DNA of 64,000 bases from Catellatospora sichuanensis (GTDB taxonomy: Bacteria > Actinomycetota > Actinomycetes > Mycobacteriales > Micromonosporaceae). The position numbers and the translations under genes were made by a program. Location of the stretch: assembly GCF_007483665.1 (NCBI RefSeq), contig NZ_VIQO01000013.1:292238-356237 (forward strand), written 5' to 3'. This document shows, one piece after another, positions 17,479 through 25,422 of this stretch (position 1 is its first letter; the number at the start of each line of letters is the position of its first letter). The notes under the pieces are model-generated. The model was not told the origin of the DNA and ran no database searches. It saw only the letters and a list, made by a program, of their open reading frames with translations.

Positions 17479-18765
17479 GTGGCGAACAAGCAGCGGCGAG
17501 GCGGTGCGAAGAACACCGTGCCCAGCCAGCGGAGCCGCCGACAGCCTGCGGACCCCTATGCGGATGGCTACGACGAACCCTCCGGCAAGAAGGCCGGGCA
17601 CTCCCTGAGCAAGGCCAAGGGCAAGGGCAAGGGCAGGGGCAAGAAGAAGTCGAAGCGCGCCGCCCCGCTCTGGGCGAAGTTGACGCTGACCTTCGGCGCC
17701 CTGCTGATGATGGTGGCCGGCGGCGCGATCGTCGGCGTCAAGTCCTTCGAGGGCAACCTGACGGAGAACGTCTCGGTGGTCGACGTCCTGGGCGACGCGG
17801 GCAAGGCCGACACCGGCCCCGCGGGCAGCGACCTCAAGGGTCCGATCGACATGCTGCTGCTCGGCATCGACACGCGTGCCACCCAGGATGTGAACAACGC
17901 CCGCGCGGACACCGTCCTGCTGCTGCACATCCCGGCCACGCACGACCAGGCCTACCTGATGTCGATCCCGCGCGACACCCAGGTCGACATCCCGGCCAAC
18001 CCGAAGACGAAGTACGGCGGCGGCAGCGACAAGATCAACGCAGCCTTCTACTTCGGTGCGCAGAACGGTGGCGGCCGGTCCGGCGGGCTGGCCCTGACCG
18101 CGAAGACGGTCACCAAGCTGACCGGCGTCACCTTCGACGGCGCGGCCGTCATCGACTTCGGCGGCTTCAAGAAGATCATCGACGCTCTGGGCACGGTGAA
18201 CGTCTGCGTCGAGGAAGACACCAAGTCCAGCCACTACTTCATGATCAACGGCAAGCCGGAGTACGTTCCCGGCTCGGGCAGCGACAGCAAGTCCGTGGAG
18301 CACAGACTCGGCCTGATCGGCAAGGAGTTCCTGCACAAGAAGGGCTGCAAGGAGAAGCCGGGCTGGGAGGCCCTGGACTACTCACGCATCCGCAAGTCCC
18401 TCGATGACGGCGACTACGGCCGCCAGCGCCACCAGCAGCAGCTGATCAAGGCGATGGCGAAGAAGGCCAGCTCGAGCGGCGTGCTCACCGACCTCAACAA
18501 GATCAACGCCTTGATGAAGGCCGTCGGCGAGTCCATGATCCTGGACACGCACAAGGTGCCGCTGATCGACTTCATGTTCTCCCTGAAGGACCTGGCCGGT
18601 GCCGACCTCGTGCTGCTGAAGACGAACGCGGGCTGGTACAACAGCTCGGGCAGCGGCGGCGAGGCGCTCAGCTCCAGCACGATGCAGATGTTCCGGGCTG
18701 CCAAGAACGACACTCTCGGGCAGTTCATCCTGCTCAACCCGGAGTTCGTCAACAGGGAGAAGTAA
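17479..18765 (+). CDS. LytR-CpsA-Psr (LCP) family protein 2
   Basis: 428-residue LCP enzyme. A very basic Lys/Gly-rich cytoplasmic tail (KGKGKGRGKKKSKRA) precedes a membrane helix (about 68-90, FGALLMMVAGGAIVG) and the extracytoplasmic domain: LLLGIDTRAT, ADTVLLLHIP, YLMSIPRDTQVDIP, KINAAFYFGAQ, ALDYSRIRKSLDDGDYGRQRHQQQ. The GTG at 17479 has GGGGGA upstream. It is closest to LCP3, sharing an identical 60-nt block around the RQRHQQQ motif. Note ALDYSRIRK, where the third conserved position is Ile instead of the usual Gln. Confidence 0.92.
   Translation: MANKQRRGGAKNTVPSQRSRRQPADPYADGYDEPSGKKAGHSLSKAKGKGKGRGKKKSKRAAPLWAKLTLTFGALLMMVAGGAIVGVKSFEGNLTENVSVVDVLGDAGKADTGPAGSDLKGPIDMLLLGIDTRATQDVNNARADTVLLLHIPATHDQAYLMSIPRDTQVDIPANPKTKYGGGSDKINAAFYFGAQNGGGRSGGLALTAKTVTKLTGVTFDGAAVIDFGGFKKIIDALGTVNVCVEEDTKSSHYFMINGKPEYVPGSGSDSKSVEHRLGLIGKEFLHKKGCKEKPGWEALDYSRIRKSLDDGDYGRQRHQQQLIKAMAKKASSSGVLTDLNKINALMKAVGESMILDTHKVPLIDFMFSLKDLAGADLVLLKTNAGWYNSSGSGGEALSSSTMQMFRAAKNDTLGQFILLNPEFVNREK
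18409..18468 (+). repeat. 60-nt block identical to 19675-19734
   Basis: Codes GDYGRQRHQQQLIKAMAKKA in LCP2 and is base-for-base the same as in LCP3, although the flanking codons differ even at synonymous positions. Confidence 0.85.
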
Positions 18766-18816
18766 CAGCGCCACGTTGAGGGCGACCAACACAACGCACC
18801 GGACCTGGGGAGTCGC

Positions 18817-20046
18817 GTGGCGACATCGACGCTGGACAGAGACGAGCAGCAAGGCCAGGTGCCGCGACAGCGCCCCCGACGGGGCGCCGACACGGACCCT
18901 CCTGGCACCGAGAGCAGGAAACGCAAGAAGAAACGCGGGGCCCCGCTGTCGGCCAAGCTGGCGATCACCTTCGGCGCGCTGCTGATGATGGTCTCCGGGG
19001 CGGCGCTCATCGGAGTCAAGACGGTCGTCGGCAACCTCGAGGGCAACATCCAGGTGTCCGGCAGCGACGAGCTCGTGGACCCGGAGGCCTCGGCCGAGCC
19101 TGCCGAGCCGACCGGTAAGGAATTCGCCGGCGCCTTCAACATCCTGCTGCTGGGCATCGACACACGCGTCGGCCAGAAGGCGAGCGATGCCCGCTCCGAC
19201 ACCATCCTGATCCTGCACGTGTCGCAGAACCACGACCAGGCATACCTGATGTCGGTGCCGCGCGACGTGAACATCCCCGGCTCCCAGCAGAAGATCAACG
19301 GCGCGTTCACGAACGGCCTGGGCGCCAACGGCGACTGGCGGGGCGGGCTGAAGTCCGCGGCCAAGTCCATCTCCAAGCTGACCGGCGGCATGGTGTTCCA
19401 GGCGGCAGCGGTCATCGATTTCGGCGGGTTCAAGACGTTCATCGAGGCACTCGGCACCGTCCCGATGTGCGTGGAGGCGCCGACCGAGTCGATCCACCAC
19501 TTCGTCGTCAAGGGCAAGCCGACCTACGTCGGCGGCATCGCGGACGACCACGAGGCGGACAGCTACGCCCGGCGCACCGGTAGACCGCGTGTCCTGCACA
19601 AGCCGGGCTGCCGGAACATGCGGGGCTGGGAGGCCCTGGACTACGCCCGCCAGCGTTACCTGCCGGACGGGTCCGGCGACTACGGCCGCCAGCGCCACCA
19701 GCAGCAGCTGATCAAGGCGATGGCGAAGAAGGCCGGCTCCGCCGGGGTGCTCACCGACTTCGGCAAGGTCAACAAGCTGATCGCGGCCGTCGGCAAATCG
19801 CTGCTGCTGAGCCTGCCCAAGGGGATGGGCGTCACCGACTTCATGTTCACCATGAAGGACATGGCCGGGGCGGACCTGGTGCTGCTCAAGACCAACGCGG
19901 GCACCTACAAGAGCATCATGGTGAACGGCAAGTACCAGGGTGAGGGCCTCGACGACGCCACCCGGGACATGTTCCGGGCCGCGAAGAACGACAAACTGGG
20001 TAACTACGTACTTCTGCATCCAGAGGTCGTCAACAACGAGAAGTAA
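18817..20046 (+). CDS. LytR-CpsA-Psr (LCP) family protein 3
   Basis: 409-residue LCP enzyme with a basic cytoplasmic tail (SRKRKKKRGAPLSAKL), one membrane helix (about 50-70) and the extracytoplasmic LCP domain with ILLLGIDTRVG, SDTILILHVS, YLMSVPRDVNIPG, KINGAFTNGLG and ALDYARQRYLPDGSGDYGRQRHQQQ. The GTG at 18817 has GGGGAG upstream. It follows LCP2 by 51 nt and probably shares its transcript. It looks like a recent duplicate of LCP2. Confidence 0.92.
   Translation: MATSTLDRDEQQGQVPRQRPRRGADTDPPGTESRKRKKKRGAPLSAKLAITFGALLMMVSGAALIGVKTVVGNLEGNIQVSGSDELVDPEASAEPAEPTGKEFAGAFNILLLGIDTRVGQKASDARSDTILILHVSQNHDQAYLMSVPRDVNIPGSQQKINGAFTNGLGANGDWRGGLKSAAKSISKLTGGMVFQAAAVIDFGGFKTFIEALGTVPMCVEAPTESIHHFVVKGKPTYVGGIADDHEADSYARRTGRPRVLHKPGCRNMRGWEALDYARQRYLPDGSGDYGRQRHQQQLIKAMAKKAGSAGVLTDFGKVNKLIAAVGKSLLLSLPKGMGVTDFMFTMKDMAGADLVLLKTNAGTYKSIMVNGKYQGEGLDDATRDMFRAAKNDKLGNYVLLHPEVVNNEK
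19675..19734 (+). repeat. 60-nt block identical to 18409-18468
   Basis: Second copy of the identical block, in LCP3; see the LCP2 copy. Confidence 0.85.
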
Positions 20047-20081
20047 TTTCGGATTCAACGCCTCCCGGAGTGAGCGGTCCA

Positions 20082-20087
20082 TACGCT
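20082..20087 (+). promoter_or_regulatory. -10 box for LCP4
   Basis: TACGCT about 34 nt before the ATG at 20122, giving a short leader that contains the GGGGAGG ribosome binding site. It is the same hexamer as at the leaderless genes, here with a conventional leader. Confidence 0.5.
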
Positions 20088-20121
20088 GAGAGTGAGGATT
20101 TCTCGCTCCCGGGGAGGCGGC

Positions 20122-21342
20122 ATGGCCAGCTCCGTGTGGCGTTCCGGCGACGGCGGGAGGGCAGCGGCTCGCGCCACCGGCGTCGGCTGGCCCTCCCCCG
20201 CAGCGGCACCACCGGGGCACGCCTCGCCCCGATCCGGGCTCGGCTGGCCGGAGACCCCGCGCGGGCGCAGGAACACCCACCGCGCGACCCGTACGCTGCG
20301 CGCGACGAACCCGCCGGTCCGGCCCCGCCGACGCACCCGGCGCTGGCCGCAGGTGCTGGCGGCGATCCTGGTGGGCCTGGTGCTGCTGGCCGGCGGGGGC
20401 CTGGCCGCCGGGCAGGCACTGGTGCAGCGTTACGAGTCGAGCGTGAGCCGCGACGTTCTGCTCGACCCGAGCGCCCGGGACACCGGCGACGCGTACGTGG
20501 GCTGGCGCCGGCTCAGCGGCCCGCTGAACTACCTGCTCATCGGGTCCGACCTGCGTGCGGCCAATCCCGCCGCGGGGCAGCGCTCGGACACCATCCTCGT
20601 CGTTCAGGTGGACCGCGACCTCAACCACGCCTACGTCATCTCCATCCCGCGTGATCTGCGGGTGGAGATCCCCGCGTTCGGCGGCACCTCGTTCGGCGGG
20701 GCACGCCAGCGCATCAACGCGGCGTTCGAGTTCGGCGGGGGCGGCAGCGGTGGGGTGCAGTTGTTGTCGGCCACCCTCACCCAGCTCACCGGGATGCGCT
20801 TCGACGGTGCCGCGGTGGTCGACTTCGGCGGGTTCACCCAGGTCATCGACGGCCTCGGCGGGGTGAACATGTGCGTCGACACCGAGGTGCGGTCGATCCA
20901 CACCAAGCGACTGTTCACCGTCGGCTGCCGCCGGATGAACGGCTCGGAGGCGCTGGACTACTCGCGTCAGCGCTACGGCCTGCCGGGCGGCGACTTCGAC
21001 CGGCAGCGCCATCAGCAGCAGCTGGTGAAGGCGATCCTGAGCAAGGCGCTGGACAGCGGGGTCACCCGCAATCCGGTCAAGCTGGACCAGTTCATCCGCG
21101 GCATCGGGCACTCGCTCACCCTCGACACCGGCGAGGCCACGCTGACCGACCTGATCGTGGCGCTGCGCAACATCCGGCCGGACTCGCTCACCGGCATCCG
21201 GGTGCCGTCATACGTGCAGAGCATCGGCGGGGTGTCGTACGTGCTGCTGCAGGACGGTGCGGAGGACCTGTTCCGGGCCATGCGCGACGCCGACCTGGCA
21301 ACCTGGGTACGGCAGCATCCGGAATGGGTCAACTCGATCTGA
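20122..21342 (+). CDS. LytR-CpsA-Psr (LCP) family protein 4
   Basis: 406-residue LCP enzyme. An Arg/Pro-rich cytoplasmic tail precedes a membrane helix (VLAAILVGLVLLAGGGLAAG) and the LCP domain: YLLIGSDLRAA, SDTILVVQVDRD, YVISIPRDLRVEIP, RINAAFEFGGGG, ALDYSRQRYGLPGGDFDRQRHQQQ. The ATG at 20122 was chosen over the in-frame GTG at 20092 because GGGGAGG lies 4 nt upstream of it. It has its own promoter-like TACGCT and is the last of the four tandem LCP genes. Confidence 0.92.
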   Translation: MASSVWRSGDGGRAAARATGVGWPSPAAAPPGHASPRSGLGWPETPRGRRNTHRATRTLRATNPPVRPRRRTRRWPQVLAAILVGLVLLAGGGLAAGQALVQRYESSVSRDVLLDPSARDTGDAYVGWRRLSGPLNYLLIGSDLRAANPAAGQRSDTILVVQVDRDLNHAYVISIPRDLRVEIPAFGGTSFGGARQRINAAFEFGGGGSGGVQLLSATLTQLTGMRFDGAAVVDFGGFTQVIDGLGGVNMCVDTEVRSIHTKRLFTVGCRRMNGSEALDYSRQRYGLPGGDFDRQRHQQQLVKAILSKALDSGVTRNPVKLDQFIRGIGHSLTLDTGEATLTDLIVALRNIRPDSLTGIRVPSYVQSIGGVSYVLLQDGAEDLFRAMRDADLATWVRQHPEWVNSI

Positions 21343-21346
21343 CCTC

Positions 21347-21352
21347 TACACT
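21347..21352 (+). promoter_or_regulatory. -10 box for leaderless rhodanese gene
   Basis: TACACT, 7 nt, then the GTG at 21360. It lies directly after the LCP4 stop; no Shine-Dalgarno sequence is present. Confidence 0.55.
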
Positions 21353-21359
21353 TGCAGGC

Positions 21360-21695
21360 GTGTTCGCTGCGCAGATCCCCACCGCCACCGTCGCCGAGGT
21401 GCCCGCCGACGCCTTCCTGCTCGACGTCCGCGAGGACGACGAGTGGGCCGCCGGCCATGCCCCCGAGGCCGTCCACCTGCCCATGATGCAGATCCCCGCC
21501 CGCATGGCCGAGGTGCCGCAGGACCGGGAGGTCTTCGTGCTCTGCCGAGTGGGCGGGCGCTCCGGGCAGGTCGTGTCGTACCTGCGCCAGCAGGGCTGGG
21601 ACAACGTCACCAACGTCGACGGCGGCATGATGGGCTGGGTCGCCGCCGGCCGCCCGGTCGTCGCCGCCGAGGGCCTGCCGCCGCAGATCATCTAG
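21360..21695 (+). CDS. Single-domain rhodanese-like protein
   Basis: 111-residue rhodanese domain, a persulfide/sulfurtransferase or sulfur carrier module. It shows the entry motif FLLDVREDDEWAAGHAPEAVHLPM and the active-site loop FVLCRVGGRSGQV with catalytic Cys (about residue 62), then the C-terminal strand NVDGGMMGWVAAGRPV. The six-residue loop CRVGGR is typical of sulfurtransferases. It is probably cytosolic. The GTG at 21360 is assigned because a -10 box lies 7 nt upstream. Confidence 0.88.
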   Translation: MFAAQIPTATVAEVPADAFLLDVREDDEWAAGHAPEAVHLPMMQIPARMAEVPQDREVFVLCRVGGRSGQVVSYLRQQGWDNVTNVDGGMMGWVAAGRPVVAAEGLPPQII

Positions 21696-21759
21696 TCGTG
21701 AGCGAGCGCACCGCCGGACCCGGTGAACATGGCGCCGACGAGGGAAACAAGGAGAAGGC

Positions 21760-22533
21760 GTGAGCCGCACCCCCGACCCGGCCCCGCTGGTCTTCGCCCA
21801 TCGCGGGTCGTCGGCCGCCCTGCCCGAGCACACGCTCGGGGCGTACGCCCGTGCGCTGCGCGAGGGCGCCGACGGCGTGGAGTGCGACGTACGCCTCACC
21901 CGCGACGGCCACCTGGTCTGCGTGCACGACCGGCGGCTGGACCGGGTGAGCGACGGCCGTGGGCCGGTGGCCGCGTACACGCTGGCCCAACTCCGCTCCT
22001 TCGACTTCGGCTCCTGGCACACCAGCGGGCAGCCGGCGGGGGTGCTGACACTGGAGGAGCTGCTCGACACCGCGCGACAGGCCGGACGGCCGGTCCGGAT
22101 GCTGATCGAGACCAAGCACCCCAACCGGTACGGCAAGGCGGTGGAGTACCGGCTGCGGGCGGTGCTGAACCGGCACGGCCTCACCGGCGCGTCCACGGAT
22201 GCGCCGGTGCGGGTGACGGTCATGTCGTTCTCGCCGCTGGCGGTGCGCCGCTCCCGCGAGCTGATGCCGGCGCTGCCCACCGTGCAGCTGATGGACCTGC
22301 TGCCGCCGGGGCTGCGGATGCGGCGGCTGCCGTTCGGCACCCGCATCGCGGGACCCGGACTGGAACTGGTGCGCCGACGGCCGGACCTGGTGCGCCGGCT
22401 GAAGGCCGGCGGCCAGCAGGTCTACGTGTGGACCGTCAACGCCACGGACGACGTGGACCTGCTGCTCAAGCTCGGCGTCGACGGCATCATCACGGACCGC
22501 CCGGCTGAGGTGCTGGCACACCTCGGTCGTTGA
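21760..22533 (+). CDS. Glycerophosphodiester phosphodiesterase
   Basis: 257-residue TIM-barrel enzyme that hydrolyses deacylated phospholipids to glycerol-3-phosphate and alcohol. The catalytic motif set is present: FAHRGSSAALPEHT (HRG near residue 14), then the Glu/Asp metal ligands and acid-base His in VECDVRLTRDGHLVCVHD, and the C-terminal VYVWTVNATDDVDLLLKLGVDGIITDRP. There is no signal peptide, so it is a UgpQ-like cytoplasmic form. The GTG at 21760 has AAGGAGA upstream. Confidence 0.93.
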   Translation: MSRTPDPAPLVFAHRGSSAALPEHTLGAYARALREGADGVECDVRLTRDGHLVCVHDRRLDRVSDGRGPVAAYTLAQLRSFDFGSWHTSGQPAGVLTLEELLDTARQAGRPVRMLIETKHPNRYGKAVEYRLRAVLNRHGLTGASTDAPVRVTVMSFSPLAVRRSRELMPALPTVQLMDLLPPGLRMRRLPFGTRIAGPGLELVRRRPDLVRRLKAGGQQVYVWTVNATDDVDLLLKLGVDGIITDRPAEVLAHLGR

Positions 22534-22593
22534 ATCATCACTGATCGGTCACAGCCCTGGCGCGGATCAGTTCCGGCAGGCAGGATCCTGCAT

Positions 22594-23817
22594 GTGGAGG
22601 TGGCGTACCGCGAGCTGACGCTGGGTATCGCCGCGCTCTTCAACGACCCGGTGACCGCCCGCGGCGGCCTGCCGGCCCTCGACCGGCTGCTGCACCTCGG
22701 CCAGTACGTGCTGGGCGTGCCCGGCATGGCCCTCTCCGAACTGCACGGCACCGGTGGCGCCGGCCGGGTCGTCGCCGCCACCGGCACCGCCGACTGGGCG
22801 CTGGGCCGTCCGGTCCAGCCGGAGGTGGTGTCCGCGGTGCTGCGCCCCGGGCCGGCGACCTACCGGGTGGAGCTGGGCGCCGTCGACGACGAGGCCTCCG
22901 ACCAGATGACGTCGCTGGGCAGCCGGTGGATCCTGCTGCACCGGATCGACCTCGACGGGCGTACGCCCGCACTGCTGGGCGCGTTCATGCCGGACGACCG
23001 GCCGGCCGACCCCGACCAGCTCGCGGTGATGGCGCTGCTCGGGGCGACCGTGGGCCGCCTCTACAGCGAGCGGGCCGGCCTGCCGGTGCAGAACGCCGGG
23101 GACGATCTCGCCGACCGCGAGCTGTTCATCGCCGTCACCAGCCACGAGCTGCGCACACCGGTCACCGTCATCAAGGGGTACGCCGACACGCTGCGCGACC
23201 ACTGGAGCCAGCTCGACGAGAAGGCCCGCCGCGAGGCGGCCCGGGTGATCGGCCAGCGCAGCGACGAGCTGGCCCGCCTGGTCGACCGGTTGCTGGCGGC
23301 GAGCACCGACACGGCGGTCGGCACACTGTCGCCCGGCCCCTTCGACCTCGTCGAAGCGCTTCGCCACGCGGCGGCGAACCTGCCGGCCGACCTGCGCCGC
23401 CGGTTCCGGCTGGAGCTGCCGGAGCGGCTCCCGCTGGCCTACGGGGACCGCGCCACCATCCCGAACGTGCTCACCGAGCTGGCCACCAACGCCGACAAGT
23501 ACTCCGCCCGGGAGCAGACCGTCGTGCTGACCGCCGGCAACGACCGGCGCACGGTGTTCTTCCAGGTACTCGATCGGGGGATAGGGATCGCCCCGGAGCA
23601 GGTTCACCAGGTGTTCGAGCGGTTCTGGCAGGCGGACAGCGGCGACGGACGGCGGTACGGTGGTGCCGGTCTGGGTCTTTATCTCGTCCGAAAGACTATT
23701 GAACGACAAAACGGATGGGTGTCCTTACGTCCCCGAGATGGGGGAGGTACGGTCGCAGAAGTACGGCTGCCGCGAGGCGACGTGAAGAGGGATGCGCACG
23801 CATCCGGGGAGGCATGA
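22594..23817 (+). CDS. Cytosolic sensor histidine kinase with N-terminal GAF-like domain
   Basis: 407-residue kinase. Residues 1-165 form a GAF-like sensor without membrane spans. A HisKA phosphoacceptor follows (ITSHELRTPVTVIKGYAD-like, written AVTSHELRTPVTVIKGYA, His near 190), then HATPase_c with the N box LTELATNADKYSA, G1 VLDRGIGIAPEQV and G2 RRYGGAGLGLYLVRKTIE. The GTG at 22594 follows CAGGAT by 7 nt and lacks a ribosome binding site, suggesting leaderless initiation. Its stop overlaps the next start (ATGA), coupling it to an RsbW-like ATPase. No response regulator is adjacent. Confidence 0.88.
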   Translation: MEVAYRELTLGIAALFNDPVTARGGLPALDRLLHLGQYVLGVPGMALSELHGTGGAGRVVAATGTADWALGRPVQPEVVSAVLRPGPATYRVELGAVDDEASDQMTSLGSRWILLHRIDLDGRTPALLGAFMPDDRPADPDQLAVMALLGATVGRLYSERAGLPVQNAGDDLADRELFIAVTSHELRTPVTVIKGYADTLRDHWSQLDEKARREAARVIGQRSDELARLVDRLLAASTDTAVGTLSPGPFDLVEALRHAAANLPADLRRRFRLELPERLPLAYGDRATIPNVLTELATNADKYSAREQTVVLTAGNDRRTVFFQVLDRGIGIAPEQVHQVFERFWQADSGDGRRYGGAGLGLYLVRKTIERQNGWVSLRPRDGGGTVAEVRLPRGDVKRDAHASGEA

Positions 23818-24230
23818 TCGTGTCGATGGCTGTCGCTGAGCGAGCCTGGTGCGTGGTGGTGCCCCACCACGCACGCGGCGCACAGCAGGCGCGACACCGC
23901 CTCGCCGCCGCACTCGCCGGTGCCGTCACGCCCACCCTGCTCGCCGATGTCGTCTCGGTCGCCGCGGAGCTGGTCGGCAACGCCGTGCGCCACGCCGAGC
24001 CGCTCCCGGGTGGCGTGGTCCGGCTCGCCTGGCGCCTGCGTACGGTCGAGTCCAAGCAGGTCATCGAGGTCCGCGTGACAGACGGTGGCGCGCAGCAGCT
24101 GCCCCGCCCGCGCACCGCCGGCGCCGAGGACCCCGACGGCCGTGGCCTGACCATCGTCGATGCCCTCGCCGTCCGGTGGGGTGTCGAGCGGGACGGTCTC
24201 GGCCAGAGCGTCTGGGCGGAACTAAGCTGA
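23814..24230 (+). CDS. RsbW/SpoIIAB-like ATP-binding protein (anti-sigma factor-type kinase fold)
   Basis: 138-residue single-domain GHKL ATPase. The N box is SVAAELVGNAVRHAEP, G1 is VTDGGAQQLPRPR and G2 is DPDGRGLTIVDALAVRWGVE, an arrangement typical of the actinobacterial HATPase_c_2 family that includes RsbW-type switch kinases. The ATG overlaps the histidine kinase stop by 4 nt with GGGGAGG upstream, so the two are translationally coupled. That may mean the kinase and the switch ATPase feed one pathway, although no sigma factor or anti-anti-sigma gene is adjacent. Confidence 0.83.
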   Translation: MIVSMAVAERAWCVVVPHHARGAQQARHRLAAALAGAVTPTLLADVVSVAAELVGNAVRHAEPLPGGVVRLAWRLRTVESKQVIEVRVTDGGAQQLPRPRTAGAEDPDGRGLTIVDALAVRWGVERDGLGQSVWAELS

Positions 24231-24267
24231 CTTAGGTCATCCCACGTCAGCTGAGCGAGGACCGTTC

Positions 24268-25143
24268 ATGAGCAAGAAGAATCGCCTGGACAAGAAGCAG
24301 CCCAAGCAGCCGAAGGTGCGCGACGTCTTCGTGGCCCGGCCCTTCGCAGGGCTGGCCGCCGAGACCGAGCTGGTGGCGCTGCGTGAGCTGGTGCCCGCGG
24401 CGACCGCCCCGCTCACCCTGGCCCCGGAGTACGTCGAGAAGTACGGCGACCGGCAGGTCACCCTGGCCACCATCCTGCCGATGGCGTGGCCCGCGCTGAC
24501 CAAGACCGACGGCCGGATCCTGCTCGGCCTGCAGCGGCACGAGCGCTCCGGCGATGTGAACCGCGACCTGGCCGTGGCGCTGCTGTGCGCGCTCGAGGGC
24601 GAGCCCGGCGCGCCGGTGAACGTGCCCCCGCTGCCCGGTGAGGGTCCACGCCTGGCGGACCTGCTCGTCGACGCGCCGCTGGACGTCACGGTGTACGACG
24701 GTTTCGACTTCTGGCTCGACGCGGACCAGGAGCGCGACGCCGAGGTGTCCGCGTCGCTGGACGCCGCCAACGCCTCGGTCTACCCCACCGTGCGGATGGC
24801 GGCGGCGCCGGCCGCGTACTGGTGCCGGGTGCCGGAGAAGTCGCACGTGCGCTGGGTGCTGCCCGACAGCGAGGACGTGGCGCTGAACGCGCTGGCCCGG
24901 CTGAGCGCGGCGGGCGAGCTGAAGCTCACCGACGAGACCAAGTTCGCCGGCATGTTCCGGGCACACGGCCTGCTCGTTCCGGTGTGGGACCTGCCGTCGG
25001 CGCCGGAGGCCGGGGCCTGGGAGGAGTCGCTGGCCGCGGTCGCGGCACGTTACGCCGCGGCGAAGGCCCTCGACGAACCTCTCACGCCGGACCAGCGCCG
25101 TGCCCGGCAGGGCCTGCTCGGCCGCCAGCTCACCCTGCGCTGA
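24268..25143 (+). CDS. DUF5926 family conserved actinobacterial protein
   Basis: 291-residue soluble protein of unknown function. A Lys/Gln-rich start (MSKKNRLDKKQPKQPKVRD) is followed by VFVARPFAGLAAETELVALRELVPAATAPLTL and a long acidic body (YDGFDFWLDADQERDAE, KSHVRWVLPDSEDVALNALARL). The match to DUF5926 rests on recall of these opening motifs. The lysine-rich N-terminus resembles SEC-C-associated or nucleic-acid-binding leaders, but no catalytic motif is evident. It ends at a hairpin terminator (25169-25196). Confidence 0.8.
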   Translation: MSKKNRLDKKQPKQPKVRDVFVARPFAGLAAETELVALRELVPAATAPLTLAPEYVEKYGDRQVTLATILPMAWPALTKTDGRILLGLQRHERSGDVNRDLAVALLCALEGEPGAPVNVPPLPGEGPRLADLLVDAPLDVTVYDGFDFWLDADQERDAEVSASLDAANASVYPTVRMAAAPAAYWCRVPEKSHVRWVLPDSEDVALNALARLSAAGELKLTDETKFAGMFRAHGLLVPVWDLPSAPEAGAWEESLAAVAARYAAAKALDEPLTPDQRRARQGLLGRQLTLR

Positions 25144-25168
25144 CCTGCCCTTTCACGGATGTTCGGCC

Positions 25169-25196
25169 CGCCCGTGCTGCTCCGGTGGCACGGGCG
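25169..25196 (+). terminator. Hairpin terminator after the DUF5926 gene
   Basis: CGCCCGTGC-N10-GCACGGGCG perfect 9-bp stem, 26 nt after the stop; no clear U-tract. The rest of the 280-bp gap holds an AT-richer stretch with ATTCATCCATTCATTCG direct repeats and no gene. Confidence 0.65.
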
Positions 25197-25422
25197 GTCG
25201 TGTCTCACGTCGTGCTCACCGAACGTTGCACGGGCACGTGAGAATCTCGTCGGCGCGTGGGCGACAGACCTGCCGCATGAGCCCCAGGGAATGAAGCTGA
25301 ATCGGACATTCATCCATTCATTCGTGCTGAGTGCCAGATTTGTCCCCTGACACATCGACGAGCGAACACGTACGGTAAGGGATACCTAACTCAATGCGTG
25401 TCGTTCCACCCGGAGGCACACC

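Noticed and set aside
18382..21111. Long minus-strand open frame across LCP2-LCP4
   Set aside because: It spans three real genes and their gaps, is His/Arg/Gln-rich and has no recognisable domain.
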